Source: Psychrobacter nivimaris (lineage in GTDB: Bacteria; Pseudomonadota; Gammaproteobacteria; Pseudomonadales; Moraxellaceae). From it: a DNA stretch of 64,000 bases. The stretch lies in assembly GCF_009812035.1 (NCBI RefSeq), contig NZ_VZIZ01000002.1, positions 1 through 64,000 on the forward strand, read 5' to 3'. A program made the translations under genes and the position numbers. The notes under the pieces are model-generated. The model did no database searches and was not told the origin of the DNA. It was given only the letters and a program-made list of their open reading frames with translations. Positions 53,693 to 62,389 of this stretch are shown piece after piece (position 1 is the first letter of the stretch; the number at the start of each line of letters is the position of its first letter).

Positions 53693-54133
53693 CTAAGCAT
53701 CAATCACTGCCGCCAACTTCTGCGCAATATTTGCCAAATCATTATTATCAGCTTGGGTTACTGCATGACGACCCAATTCATGGATACTTGATGGAATGAG
53801 ATGTACATGATAATGAAAGACTGTTTGACCTGCTTGTGAGCCATTCAACTGCATTTGGATAACGCCTTCACGCTCAAATACTTGGCGCTGAGCTTGCATG
53901 ACTTTCTTAGACGTCATTAGCACCGCAGCAGCATATTCAGGCTCAAGATCCGCCAAATCAACGGCTTTCTGTTTTGGTATGACCAATACATGGCCTTCTG
54001 CTTGTGGCATGATATCCATAAAGGCGAGCGTTTTATCATCTTCATATACTTTGTGATATGGAATATCACCATCTAACATTTTGGCAAAAATGTTATTGTC
54101 ATCATAAGCAGTTTGTGGATTTACTTCAGTCAT
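53693..54133 (-). CDS. HIT family protein
   Basis: Histidine triad nucleotide-binding protein of 146 residues. The triad HYHVHLIP (His-phi-His-phi-His-phi type) is near residue 109, and the N-terminal NIFAKMLDGDIPYHKVYEDD with HVLVIPK fits the Hint-like group that hydrolyses adenosine phosphoramidates or dinucleotides. AAGGAAG lies 5 nt before the ATG. Stand-alone gene; upstream is a short 8-mer repeat. Confidence 0.92.
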   Translation of the reverse strand: MTEVNPQTAYDDNNIFAKMLDGDIPYHKVYEDDKTLAFMDIMPQAEGHVLVIPKQKAVDLADLEPEYAAAVLMTSKKVMQAQRQVFEREGVIQMQLNGSQAGQTVFHYHVHLIPSSIHELGRHAVTQADNNDLANIAQKLAAVIDA

Positions 54134-54168
54134 TATTTCTTCCTTTAAGAGTTTTATTATTAGTTAAT

Positions 54169-54192
54169 TAATAGCTTAATAGCTTAATAGCT
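54169..54192. repeat. Three tandem copies of TAATAGCT
   Basis: Exact 8-bp unit three times in a row, about 36 bp upstream of the HIT gene start. Too short to say more than that it could vary in copy number. Confidence 0.75.
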
Positions 54193-54374
54193 ATCAAAAA
54201 TAGATAAAAGTGTCTGTCATATAGTGGACGAAATATAGTTTTAGTACAAGTCAGTATGACAATCGAATTTGAAAAATATCAAGCCATATTCCAACCATGC
54301 TAGCTCACTAATTTATTGGCGGGCCATGCCCTTAAAATGTTATATTAACCCTCTATTTTAATAACGCTATATTT

Positions 54375-55130
54375 ATGGATTTGCCTACTTTGCCAACTCA
54401 AACAAATATGGATAACACTACCGCAACCCTTGATAATCAGGAAGAACACTCTGATATTGAGAGGGAAAGTGGTACTCAAACTATCGATCCAAACGCTATC
54501 ATATTAGCAGAAGCATTGACTGATAAAGCCATCAGCTGGCAGATACACAATTGTAAAATTATAAAGAAGACTGTCACGCAAGATTTGCCACTGCCTTTTT
54601 TGTATCACTATGACAGTTTGGATGATGCAATCAAACAAACGCACCCACTCACTCCTGAGTTACTGCTTCAATTTAATACACCCATGTCGGCTCATGAAGC
54701 TGCCAAATTAATCGGCATTGACGAGGAGCTGCTGACCAGCCCTTGGCATGTGAAAATTATCGGCTCGTTGGTGGTATTTAGTGAGGCATTGCAATTGGCT
54801 GTACGCCTACATTGGACCAATACGGGTAAAGAGACGCAGCAGGTATATACCAAGGATGCTGCAGATGCAATTACGACGGCGTTCAAAGACTGGCAGTTTT
54901 TTGGTCGTGTAGACGTCCTGTATAAAAACACTAAGCAAATATTAATTAGTATTGACGAGCAAAACCCCAATACGCAAGCACTACCTGCCGAATCATTGCT
55001 GACGATTGAAGCTAGTAGTGATTATCAACAGCTACTGGCTACTCATGCGCTTGCAACTATTGTGAAATTAGAAGCAGACAAAGCCGATCTTCCTTGGTTT
55101 GACAAAGCCATATTAGAACGTATTGAATAG
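54375..55130 (+). CDS. Hypothetical protein, no recognised family
   Basis: Protein of 251 residues, acidic, no signal peptide or membrane segment. The first 40 residues are Thr/Asn/Glu-rich and disordered-looking; the rest appears folded, with helices around STPELLLQFNTP-like and AHEAAKLIGIDEELL segments and strands WHVKIIGSLVVFSEALQLAVRLHW. I recognise no family. The start is uncertain: the ATG at 54375 has no ribosome site and the ATG at codon 12 is equally weak. It stands alone between the HIT gene and ilvD, and repeats flank it on both sides. Confidence 0.7.
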   Translation: MDLPTLPTQTNMDNTTATLDNQEEHSDIERESGTQTIDPNAIILAEALTDKAISWQIHNCKIIKKTVTQDLPLPFLYHYDSLDDAIKQTHPLTPELLLQFNTPMSAHEAAKLIGIDEELLTSPWHVKIIGSLVVFSEALQLAVRLHWTNTGKETQQVYTKDAADAITTAFKDWQFFGRVDVLYKNTKQILISIDEQNPNTQALPAESLLTIEASSDYQQLLATHALATIVKLEADKADLPWFDKAILERIE

Positions 55131-55169
55131 ATATTTTAAATAACTGTTTTTTTTGCTCATCGCTTGTGG

Positions 55170-55209
55170 TTATTAATTCGTTATTATTAATTCGTTATTA
55201 TTAATTCAC
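55170..55209. repeat. Tandem TTATTATTAATTCG repeat
   Basis: A 14-bp unit, TTATTATTAATTCG, in about 2.8 copies (a first partial copy, then two complete ones, the last ending A). It lies in the gap before ilvD. Confidence 0.7.
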
Positions 55210-55365
55210 TGTTATTAGCATATTGTTTTTAGTTATTCATATCTAATGGTATGGTAACGAATTAGTATTATTCACTAGTACTCACTCTCTATAAAAAGCA
55301 CACTATCCCTATTAAAACTGAGGGTGCACATTTTAACAACCCCGCCTATTTGTAAGGAATATCAC

Positions 55366-57252
55366 ATGGATTATCGCTCAAAAACCTCTACCGGCGGTCG
55401 TAATATGGCAGGCGCGCGCGCATTATGGCGTGCAACCGGCATGACAGACGGCGACTTTGGCAAGCCAATCATTGCGATTGCTAACTCTTTTACCCAGTTT
55501 GTACCCGGCCATGTGCATCTAAAAGACCTTGGACAACTGGTCGCCCGTGAGATTGAGCAAGCAGGCGGCGTTGCAAAAGAGTTCAATACCATTGCGGTCG
55601 ATGATGGTATTGCGATGGGCCATAGCGGTATGTTGTACTCGCTACCAAGTCGTGATTTGATCGCTGATTCTGTCGAATATATGGTCAATGCTCACTGTGC
55701 AGATGCGCTAGTTTGTATTTCTAACTGTGACAAAATCACTCCGGGTATGCTGATGGCCGCCATGCGCCTTAACATTCCAGTGGTGTTTATCTCAGGTGGT
55801 CCAATGGAAGCGGGCAAAATCTTAGCCAGTACCGTTGGTAAGAGCCATAATACCGATAGTAGTGACAGCAGTGCTGTTCGCAAGCTTGACCTTGTCGATG
55901 CGATGATGGACGCTGCTGATGATAGCATCAGTGATGAAGACGTCGCCGCTATCGAAGCTTCAGCCTGCCCTACTTGTGGTTCGTGCTCTGGTATGTTTAC
56001 CGCCAACTCGATGAACTGCTTGACCGAAGCTTTAGGTCTAGCTTTACCAGGTAACGGCTCACTACTAGCTACTCATTCATTGCGCCGCGAGCTATTTTTA
56101 GAAGCGGGTCGTACCATTGTGTCATTAGCCAAGCGTCGCTACGAGCAAGATGATGACTCTGTGCTACCACGCTCTATCGCTACCAAAGCCGCCTTCGAAA
56201 ATGCCATGAGCTTAGATATCGCCATGGGCGGTTCGACCAATACCATCTTGCATTTACTTGCTGCGGCCAATGAAGCAGAGATCGACTTTAAGATGGCTGA
56301 TATTGACCGTTTGAGTCGCGGTGTGCCTTGTCTGGCAAAAGTAGCCCCTGCCTCACAGAAATACCATATGGAAGACGTGCATCGTGCTGGCGGTGTCTTT
56401 GCATTACTTGCTGAACTTGATCGCGCTGAGTTACTAAAAACTGATGTACCAACTATCCATAGCGCAACGATGAAAGAAGCGATCGATAAGTGGGACATCA
56501 TGAACCCTGACAACCATGAAGCTCGAGCACGCTTCCTTGCAGCACCTGGTGGCGTACGTACTACGGAAGCATTCTCACAATCAAAAGAGTGGTCAAACCT
56601 CGACGTCAACCGTGAGTCAGGTTGTATCCGTAGTGCCAAACACGCCTACTCTACAGATGGCGGCTTAGCCGTACTATATGGCAATATCGCCGAGCGGGGC
56701 TGTGTGGTCAAAACCGCAGGCGTCGACGAAAGTATCTTGACCTTTACTGGTCGCGCGCGTCTATTTGAATCACAAGATGATGCGGTTGCTGCGGTATTGG
56801 CTGATCAAATCGTTGCAGGCGATGTCGTTATCATTCGCTACGAAGGCCCTAAAGGCGGCCCTGGTATGCAAGAGATGCTGTACCCAACGACTTATCTGAA
56901 GTCAAAAGGATTGGGTAAAGAATGCGCCCTACTCACCGATGGTCGTTTCTCTGGTGGTACATCAGGTCTATCAATTGGTCATGCTAGCCCAGAAGCTGCT
57001 GAAGGCGGGGCGATTGGTTTGGTCGAAGAAGGCGATAGTATTCATATCGATATCCCAAATCGTACTATCAACATGCAAGTCAGTGATGCAGACCTAGCTG
57101 CTCGCCGAGAAGCCATGGAAGCACGTGGACGTGATGCATGGAAACCTGTCAACCGTGATCGTCATGTCTCGCCAGCATTACGTGCTTATGCGGCTATGAC
57201 CACCAGTGCTGATACTGGCGCCGTACGTGACGTGAGCCAAGTCGAGCGCTAG
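55366..57252 (+). CDS. ilvD: Dihydroxy-acid dehydratase
   Basis: Third common enzyme of isoleucine and valine synthesis; 628 residues, the long bacterial form. Iron-sulfur cysteines are in [13 protein letters not shown] and [19 protein letters not shown], with [10 protein letters not shown] and [19 protein letters not shown] near the C-terminus. ATG 55366 has AAGGA upstream; a GTG 14 codons earlier is rejected. Cluster type (4Fe-4S or 2Fe-2S) cannot be fixed from motif alone, though the length and [11 protein letters not shown] pattern fit the E. coli 4Fe-4S form. A terminator follows. Confidence 0.97.
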   Translation: MDYRSKTSTGGRNMAGARALWRATGMTDGDFGKPIIAIANSFTQFVPGHVHLKDLGQLVAREIEQAGGVAKEFNTIAVDDGIAMGHSGMLYSLPSRDLIADSVEYMVNAHCADALVCISNCDKITPGMLMAAMRLNIPVVFISGGPMEAGKILASTVGKSHNTDSSDSSAVRKLDLVDAMMDAADDSISDEDVAAIEASACPTCGSCSGMFTANSMNCLTEALGLALPGNGSLLATHSLRRELFLEAGRTIVSLAKRRYEQDDDSVLPRSIATKAAFENAMSLDIAMGGSTNTILHLLAAANEAEIDFKMADIDRLSRGVPCLAKVAPASQKYHMEDVHRAGGVFALLAELDRAELLKTDVPTIHSATMKEAIDKWDIMNPDNHEARARFLAAPGGVRTTEAFSQSKEWSNLDVNRESGCIRSAKHAYSTDGGLAVLYGNIAERGCVVKTAGVDESILTFTGRARLFESQDDAVAAVLADQIVAGDVVIIRYEGPKGGPGMQEMLYPTTYLKSKGLGKECALLTDGRFSGGTSGLSIGHASPEAAEGGAIGLVEEGDSIHIDIPNRTINMQVSDADLAARREAMEARGRDAWKPVNRDRHVSPALRAYAAMTTSADTGAVRDVSQVER

Positions 57253-57296
57253 TCTGTAAGCTATCAACGCTCTAGACATACTGATAAAAATGTATT

Positions 57297-57323
57297 AAGC
57301 CTGCGCAATGCAGGCTTTTTTTT
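57297..57323 (+). terminator. Intrinsic terminator after ilvD
   Basis: AAGCCTGC/GCAGGCTT stem with a 5-nt loop and eight T's. Confidence 0.88.
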
Positions 57324-57502
57324 CACCAAAAAACAACGTAGCTGTCGTTTTGATAACTATTTTTTGCGGTAATTATTTTATTTTGACGTCATGATAAAGG
57401 GTATCAGTGACTGACTATCAACTATTGCTGTGAATTGTCATCAATATCTAAAATTATCCTCATAAAATCGACCCTTAAAATATAACGACGTGCGTAAACC
57501 TT

Positions 57503-58744
57503 ATGATTGAAAAATATAACTTATTCTTATTAATCTGCGGGATTGCCTTTTTACTCGGGGCCTTGTTTCCTGTTATTTTTAAGCGCACCTCTATCTCTTT
57601 ACCGATGCTCCAAGTCAGCTTCGGTCTGATGATGGGCTACTGGTGGACGTCTTTATCCTTTTTAGACCCACTTGATAACGGCTTACTCATCGAGAAACTG
57701 ACTGAAATTGTTGTATTGGTCTCATTGGTTGGTGCTGGTATTAAAATCGATACAGAGTTGTCTTGGCGATTGTGGCGACCAACAGTAAGACTGCTACTCA
57801 TTACCATGCCTATTGGTATTTTTGCGATGGCAGTCTTGGGGTATTACGCGTTTGGTTTGAGCCTTGGTGCAGCTATTTTGTTAGGTGCAGTGTTAGCGCC
57901 TACTGATCCAGTGTTAGCTTCGAGCATTCAGGTGGGACCTCCCAATACAGGAGGAGAAGACACACCACGCTTTACTTTAACGTCAGAGGCAGGATTGAAC
58001 GATGGTCTGGCTTTTCCGTTTGTGTATCTAGCGATTAAAATTGCGGAAGCATTCAGTGAAGGCAAAGCCTTTACTTACGAGATGCTGTGGTCGTGGTTTA
58101 CTCATGACGTCTTGTGGAAGATTGGCGCAGGTGTAGTGGTAGGTGTATTGGTTGGTAAAGTATTGGCTAAAGTCGTGTTTTCTAAACATACCCGTGAGAC
58201 TACCATCTCGCAAGGCTATGTGGTTATTGCATTGACGCTACTAGCCTATGGACTTGCAGAGTATGTACACAGTTATGGCTTTATCGCTGTATTCGTGGCC
58301 GCATTTGCGTTTCGTCGCTCAGAGTGTGAGCATACTTATCATCAAAAACTGCATGATTTCGCTGAGCAATCAGAAGGCTTACTGATGTCATTGGTGCTCG
58401 TTATCTTCGGTATGTTCCTTGGTCAAGGGTTGCAGGCAGGTGTCGAGTTGACATGGCGCGTCTATATCGTCAGCTTTACCTTCTTACTACTTATACGTCC
58501 GATTGGTGGATTTATTGCCTTATCAGGATTGAACTTACCTCATACCGAAAAATATGCGATATCGGCTTTGGGTATTCGCGGTATCGGTACCCTATATTAT
58601 CTTTCCTATGCGCTCAATCAAGGTTTCTTCGCGGATGAAGATGCGCTTAAATTGTGGATTGTTTGTTCGATTGTTATTTTGACTTCTATCTTTATCCATG
58701 GTCTTAGCGCATCAAGATTGCTTAAAATGACACCAAAAAAGTAG
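57503..58744 (+). CDS. CPA family cation:proton antiporter
   Basis: Membrane antiporter of 413 residues with about twelve hydrophobic segments. The ion-binding region is seen as LGAVLAPTDPVLASSIQVG (TDP motif) and SEAGLNDGLAFPFVYLAIKI (ND motif), the CPA1 arrangement used by Na+(K+)/H+ antiporters of the NhaP kind. It lacks the long C-terminal cytosolic regulatory tail of some relatives. Ion choice is not predictable here. Expected to help pH and salt balance, in keeping with the osmoprotectant systems in the window. An 8-bp hairpin without T-run covers its stop codon (58743-58760). Confidence 0.9.
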   Translation: MIEKYNLFLLICGIAFLLGALFPVIFKRTSISLPMLQVSFGLMMGYWWTSLSFLDPLDNGLLIEKLTEIVVLVSLVGAGIKIDTELSWRLWRPTVRLLLITMPIGIFAMAVLGYYAFGLSLGAAILLGAVLAPTDPVLASSIQVGPPNTGGEDTPRFTLTSEAGLNDGLAFPFVYLAIKIAEAFSEGKAFTYEMLWSWFTHDVLWKIGAGVVVGVLVGKVLAKVVFSKHTRETTISQGYVVIALTLLAYGLAEYVHSYGFIAVFVAAFAFRRSECEHTYHQKLHDFAEQSEGLLMSLVLVIFGMFLGQGLQAGVELTWRVYIVSFTFLLLIRPIGGFIALSGLNLPHTEKYAISALGIRGIGTLYYLSYALNQGFFADEDALKLWIVCSIVILTSIFIHGLSASRLLKMTPKK

Positions 58745-58805
58745 CATTAAAATTAATGCTGCTTATGTTTGAAACAGAATCAATTCGCGATTGAAGTTGG
58801 CGTTA

Positions 58806-60242
58806 TTAAAGTATCTCTTCTACCCAGCTCAAGACGGCTTCTGTCAGCGCAAACTGACGAACGTCATTGAGCATAGTGGTATCAAAATTATGAATAAAAG
58901 CAAATGACAGTTGGCGCTCAGGGTCGCACCAAGCAACCGATCCGTTATATCCCATATGCCCAAATCCTGATAAATCAGAACTCATTCTCTTATCCGTATC
59001 ATCGTTGTTAGCATACAAGCTAAATAATCTATGGTAGCCCAATCGCCATTTCATAGCCGCTGGCATAACCGCATCTAAACCCTCAACCTGCGGAGTAGAT
59101 AACTGCTCAAAAGTAGCACTATCGATCAGTGTTTTCCCTTGCCATACACCGCCATTAGCAAGCATTGCATAAATCGTTGCCAGTGCTTTAGCGGAAGCGA
59201 CACCATTTGCCGCTGGAATGACAGCTTGTAGCGTCTGGCGCTTATGATAATCAAGGGCATGTTTGCCAGCAGGTATCAGCGCCGCCTTATAGTTCTTTAG
59301 ATTAAGCTGACTGGTATTGAAATATAAGCTATTAATACGCGCAGTATTCAAGATAGATTGCACGCTGTCAGTATCAGGGCTATTTAGATTTTCATCAAGG
59401 CTGTTATCAAAGCTACTTTGCGTCTCAGCTGCACGCTTGTCACTTAGCATTTTCTGTTGCCAGTAATGATAACTAGGTAAGCTTGCATAAGTACGTAAAG
59501 TTTCTTGAGAGTCTACTTTTAAGGTTGGTTTTTGGCGTCTCGATTTTAAATGGGAGTTTGTATCCTCTGTTTCTTCAAAATCTTTGGCCAATTTTGCCAC
59601 CTGATCTACTTTGCTATCTGGCACACCAAAATAGCAGCTGTCGGCGATACCTAGAGGCTCTGTTAGATACTGGCGCAGTGCTTCAGAGAACGATAGATTC
59701 GTGACCGCCTCTACTACGCCGCCCAATACCCAACCGTAGACCAATGCACTATAAGCGCTGTCATACTTAGTAGCATCTTCGGGAGAGGTAATAGGCATCG
59801 CTGCAATGTGGCGCAGCATCGTATCCCAATCAAGTACCGTCTCGCTATCGACATCAATACTTTGAATCGAAAACAAATCGGCTTGATGTGACATGACTTG
59901 TCGCAACGTAATTTGGTCTTTGCCGTTTGCAGCAAATTCTGGCCAGTAATGGGCAATAGGTTTGTCATATTCGATCAGTTGCTGCGAAACCAGCACATGA
60001 ACCAATGTTGCCAGTACCCCTTTACCGGTAGAAAAATTAATAGCCAACGTATCAGGCTGCCACGACATATCAGAGCGTGCCATACCTGTACTGGCTTGTG
60101 CTATACACTGACCTGCTTGATACACGGCTACAGCCCCGCCAGCAGGTGCATCACCAAGCTGTAAATCTGTCAGTAATTGCTGTAATTTTTTTTGAAAGTC
60201 AGCGTTTATGGGTGTATTAGAATTTTCTGTATTATGATCCAT
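58806..60242 (-). CDS. Serine hydrolase of the beta-lactamase/EstB-like family
   Basis: Class C beta-lactamase-related hydrolase, 478 residues. The S-x-x-K motif is S71-T-G-K74 (NFSTGKGV), the tyrosine motif is within DSAYSALVYG, and a late GHMGYNGS takes the place of the KTG box. No signal peptide, so it should act in the cytosol as an esterase or lactonase (EstB-like) rather than as a resistance enzyme. The middle (about 215-290) holds a polar insertion (TEDTNSHLKSRRQKP and NSLDENLNSPDTD), making it longer than the 390-residue EstB. AAGG 9 nt before the ATG. Confidence 0.87.
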   Translation of the reverse strand: MDHNTENSNTPINADFQKKLQQLLTDLQLGDAPAGGAVAVYQAGQCIAQASTGMARSDMSWQPDTLAINFSTGKGVLATLVHVLVSQQLIEYDKPIAHYWPEFAANGKDQITLRQVMSHQADLFSIQSIDVDSETVLDWDTMLRHIAAMPITSPEDATKYDSAYSALVYGWVLGGVVEAVTNLSFSEALRQYLTEPLGIADSCYFGVPDSKVDQVAKLAKDFEETEDTNSHLKSRRQKPTLKVDSQETLRTYASLPSYHYWQQKMLSDKRAAETQSSFDNSLDENLNSPDTDSVQSILNTARINSLYFNTSQLNLKNYKAALIPAGKHALDYHKRQTLQAVIPAANGVASAKALATIYAMLANGGVWQGKTLIDSATFEQLSTPQVEGLDAVMPAAMKWRLGYHRLFSLYANNDDTDKRMSSDLSGFGHMGYNGSVAWCDPERQLSFAFIHNFDTTMLNDVRQFALTEAVLSWVEEIL

Positions 60243-60305
60243 TATTATTACCTTGCTCCAGTGATATAAATTATTCTAGTTTTAAGATGATAGTAATACA
60301 TAAGC

Positions 60306-60376
60306 TATAGTCAAAGAAGTCTAAAACGCATACAAGGTAGCCGATTACAGATTGCACAAGTATTTCTTTGACTATA
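60306..60376. mobile_element. 71-bp miniature inverted-repeat element candidate
   Basis: Perfect 13-bp terminal inverted repeats, TATAGTCAAAGAA (60306-60318) and TTCTTTGACTATA (60364-60376), bound a 45-bp core. The outer sequence GCTATAGTCA also occurs exactly at 6505 and 7342, and a related pair TAGTCAAT/ATTGACTA occurs at 12858-12885. No coding capacity. It may be a MITE or REP-like repeat of this genus. Confidence 0.6.
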
Positions 60377-60415
60377 TAAAATATTTGAACCAGTATAAAT
60401 GAATTGTGAGCCAAT

Positions 60416-60445
60416 AAAAAAGGCCACCTATTGGTCGCCTTTTTT
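60416..60445 (-). terminator. Intrinsic terminator after the DUF442 gene
   Basis: AAAAAGGCcACC/GGTcGCCTTTTT with one internal mismatch and a 4-nt loop; T-run on both strands. Lies about 75 bp after the gene end. Confidence 0.75.
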
Positions 60446-60520
60446 ATTATTTATTTCGATGTTATTTTTAGAGTTTACCAACGTCTAAGACAGCACTAAT
60501 ATTCAACGCCACAAATCTAG

Positions 60521-61093
60521 TTAACGCGGTACTAGCAAACGATTATGAACTTCTTGTTCAAGCTTGGTCAAACCATGACTGCGACCACGTTCCATCGCTG
60601 TATCCATCTTACGTCCACGCAACCATCCTGCCCGCAGCGCTATTGCAGCTCCTACTCTATTACCCGACCCACAGTGCATAGCGATTTTTTTGCCATGGTG
60701 CTGGCGTAGCACATTATCAAACGCCAATATCTTAAGCTGCTTTAGCTCTTTAGCACCGCTGATAGGTAGCTGTTCGTAGTGCATACCTGCTTGCTCAACT
60801 GCTGATGCCTCATCAAAGCTTAACTCGTCATCAAGCTGCAAGTTGATGACCAGCTCGACGCCCGCTTTCGCTAAAGCCGCAACTTTTTCGTCATCTAATG
60901 CACCGCACACGATAGTGTTTGCATCTGGACGAAAATAAGGCTCAAAGATATCGGCCAAATCAACGCCATTATCGGCACTAACATGAATGTTAGCGCCGCT
61001 ATCGTTAGCAGCGGCCGTATCGGTTGCTATCGAGCTATTTGATTGATCTACGTCTATCGCGTTTTCTTCTGAAGGCATGTTTTGTGAAGTCAT
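60521..61093 (-). CDS. DUF442/BLH-like phosphatase-fold protein
   Basis: Protein of 190 residues. After a disordered acidic N-terminus of about 45 residues it shows the DUF442 (beta-lactamase-hydrolase-like) fold, a tyrosine-phosphatase relative: AALAKAGVELVINLQLDDE and the active-site loop MHCGSGNRVGAAIAL. The loop has C-x4-R spacing, as in DUF442 CRSGTRS loops, rather than the C-x5-R of classical phosphatases. Reaction unknown; relatives are linked with sulfide or biofilm control in other bacteria. Upstream is the MaoC-like gene on the same strand (57-bp gap), so they may share a transcript. Confidence 0.8.
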   Translation of the reverse strand: MTSQNMPSEENAIDVDQSNSSIATDTAAANDSGANIHVSADNGVDLADIFEPYFRPDANTIVCGALDDEKVAALAKAGVELVINLQLDDELSFDEASAVEQAGMHYEQLPISGAKELKQLKILAFDNVLRQHHGKKIAMHCGSGNRVGAAIALRAGWLRGRKMDTAMERGRSHGLTKLEQEVHNRLLVPR

Positions 61094-61150
61094 AATAATA
61101 AATATGTACGTTAAATATGGCTGTAAAATAGAAGCTTTATGATGTTTATA

Positions 61151-62065
61151 TTACTTGCTGTCGCTCTTTAAGGTTACAACACCCGCCAAATGCGGTTTAT
61201 TGTTTTTAGAGCTATATAATCCAAACTCACAAGTATCATCTACGTTTGTAAGTTGGGCTACTGGCTCAGCAATCAGCTCTACTTCAGCTGGCAAAAAGAT
61301 AGGCAGCTTAAATGAGACGTCAATTGTGTAAGCATCAGGCAAGTCACCCATCAGAGCAAGGCACTTAGCCTTTGACCACATACCGTGCGCAATCGCTTTA
61401 GGGAAACCAAACGCACGTGCTGATAGTGGATGCAAATGAATCAAGTTAAAATCGCCTGAGACAAAAGCATAACGACGACCGATATCTTCTGGCACTTCAA
61501 AAATGCTATGAACACCCTCTTCGTTTACTTCAGGCTTGACCATGACCGGACGCGGCGCGCTCTTCTTATCTTTACTGCTAGGTTTTTTGCTACGTGATAA
61601 ATAAGTCGATGTACCTTCCCAGATGACTTCCTCTTCTGACTTTACGATAGTCACGAAGTCAAACTGCTGACCTTGGGCGTGATCGCGCAGGTTATCAAAA
61701 GTGACCGACATTGCTACCGTTTCACGCTCTCCAATCGGACGATACTGGGTAACACTATTATCAACGTGAACAAGACCTAGCATGGCAAATGGGAATGGCT
61801 CTTTGACCATCATGTTCATCTGCAGCGTCTGTGACAATACCGAGAAGTAAGTCGCTGGCACTTTACCATCATCAGCAAAACCGCAAATTTTGCGATAGTC
61901 GTCTAGGTTTTCTTGATCGATATGCAAGTCATCTACATAGTAAGTAGATTGTGGCAACTGGTCTCTACTGACCTTGCCACCATTACCGATAGGCAATAAG
62001 CTTTTGACAATATTGGCGTAAGTGGTGTGCGCTTTTGGCAACGCATCATAATGTTTGTCTGACAT
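61151..62065 (-). CDS. MaoC-like double hot-dog acyl dehydratase
   Basis: Protein of 304 residues with a MaoC hydratase/dehydratase domain. The catalytic motif is SGDFNLIHLHP (about 214-224) with the Asp/His pair and FGFPKAIAHGMWSKA following; the N-terminal half is a second, degenerate hot-dog fold. Such enzymes hydrate enoyl-CoA or enoyl-ACP. The FabG-like reductase encoded just upstream would act next on the beta-carbon, so the pair fits fatty acid or polyhydroxyalkanoate-type interconversion. AGGA 7 nt before the ATG. A terminator lies between the two genes. Confidence 0.88.
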   Translation of the reverse strand: MSDKHYDALPKAHTTYANIVKSLLPIGNGGKVSRDQLPQSTYYVDDLHIDQENLDDYRKICGFADDGKVPATYFSVLSQTLQMNMMVKEPFPFAMLGLVHVDNSVTQYRPIGERETVAMSVTFDNLRDHAQGQQFDFVTIVKSEEEVIWEGTSTYLSRSKKPSSKDKKSAPRPVMVKPEVNEEGVHSIFEVPEDIGRRYAFVSGDFNLIHLHPLSARAFGFPKAIAHGMWSKAKCLALMGDLPDAYTIDVSFKLPIFLPAEVELIAEPVAQLTNVDDTCEFGLYSSKNNKPHLAGVVTLKSDSK

Positions 62066-62238
62066 AAGTACATCCTAAGTGTGGCTTGAACAAGTTCTTT
62101 AACGTTTATAAAGACAATCTGCAGTCATTGACTAAAGCCTACTATTAAATCATCTAATAAGCATTAAATTTAATCAACCTCATGAGTATCTTTAATAGCA
62201 AAAAATAGTTTGGCTATTGGTTCTTGTGTTTTTATCAT

Positions 62239-62263
62239 AAAAAAGCCACCCTTGGGCAGCTTT
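62239..62263 (-). terminator. Terminator candidate between fabG-like and maoC-like genes
   Basis: AAAGC-CA-CCC-TT-GGG-CA-GCTTT palindrome with T's following on the minus strand. It would end the FabG transcript before the MaoC gene. The 324-bp gap has no gene. Confidence 0.55.
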
Positions 62264-62389
62264 ATTACACTTTATCAGAGATTATTTCGTAAGCATATGT
62301 GATACAAACGAGGAATAATAGCTCATATGATACAACTACTGTCTCTATCTGTACCTTGTTTCTCACATATACCTATCAATTAATCAACA

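Noticed and set aside
58806-60242. Beta-lactamase resistance gene
   Set aside because: No signal peptide and no KTG box; the motifs fit EstB-like cytosolic esterases.
60521-61093. Classical tyrosine phosphatase
   Set aside because: The loop spacing is C-x4-R, not C-x5-R, which fits DUF442 instead.
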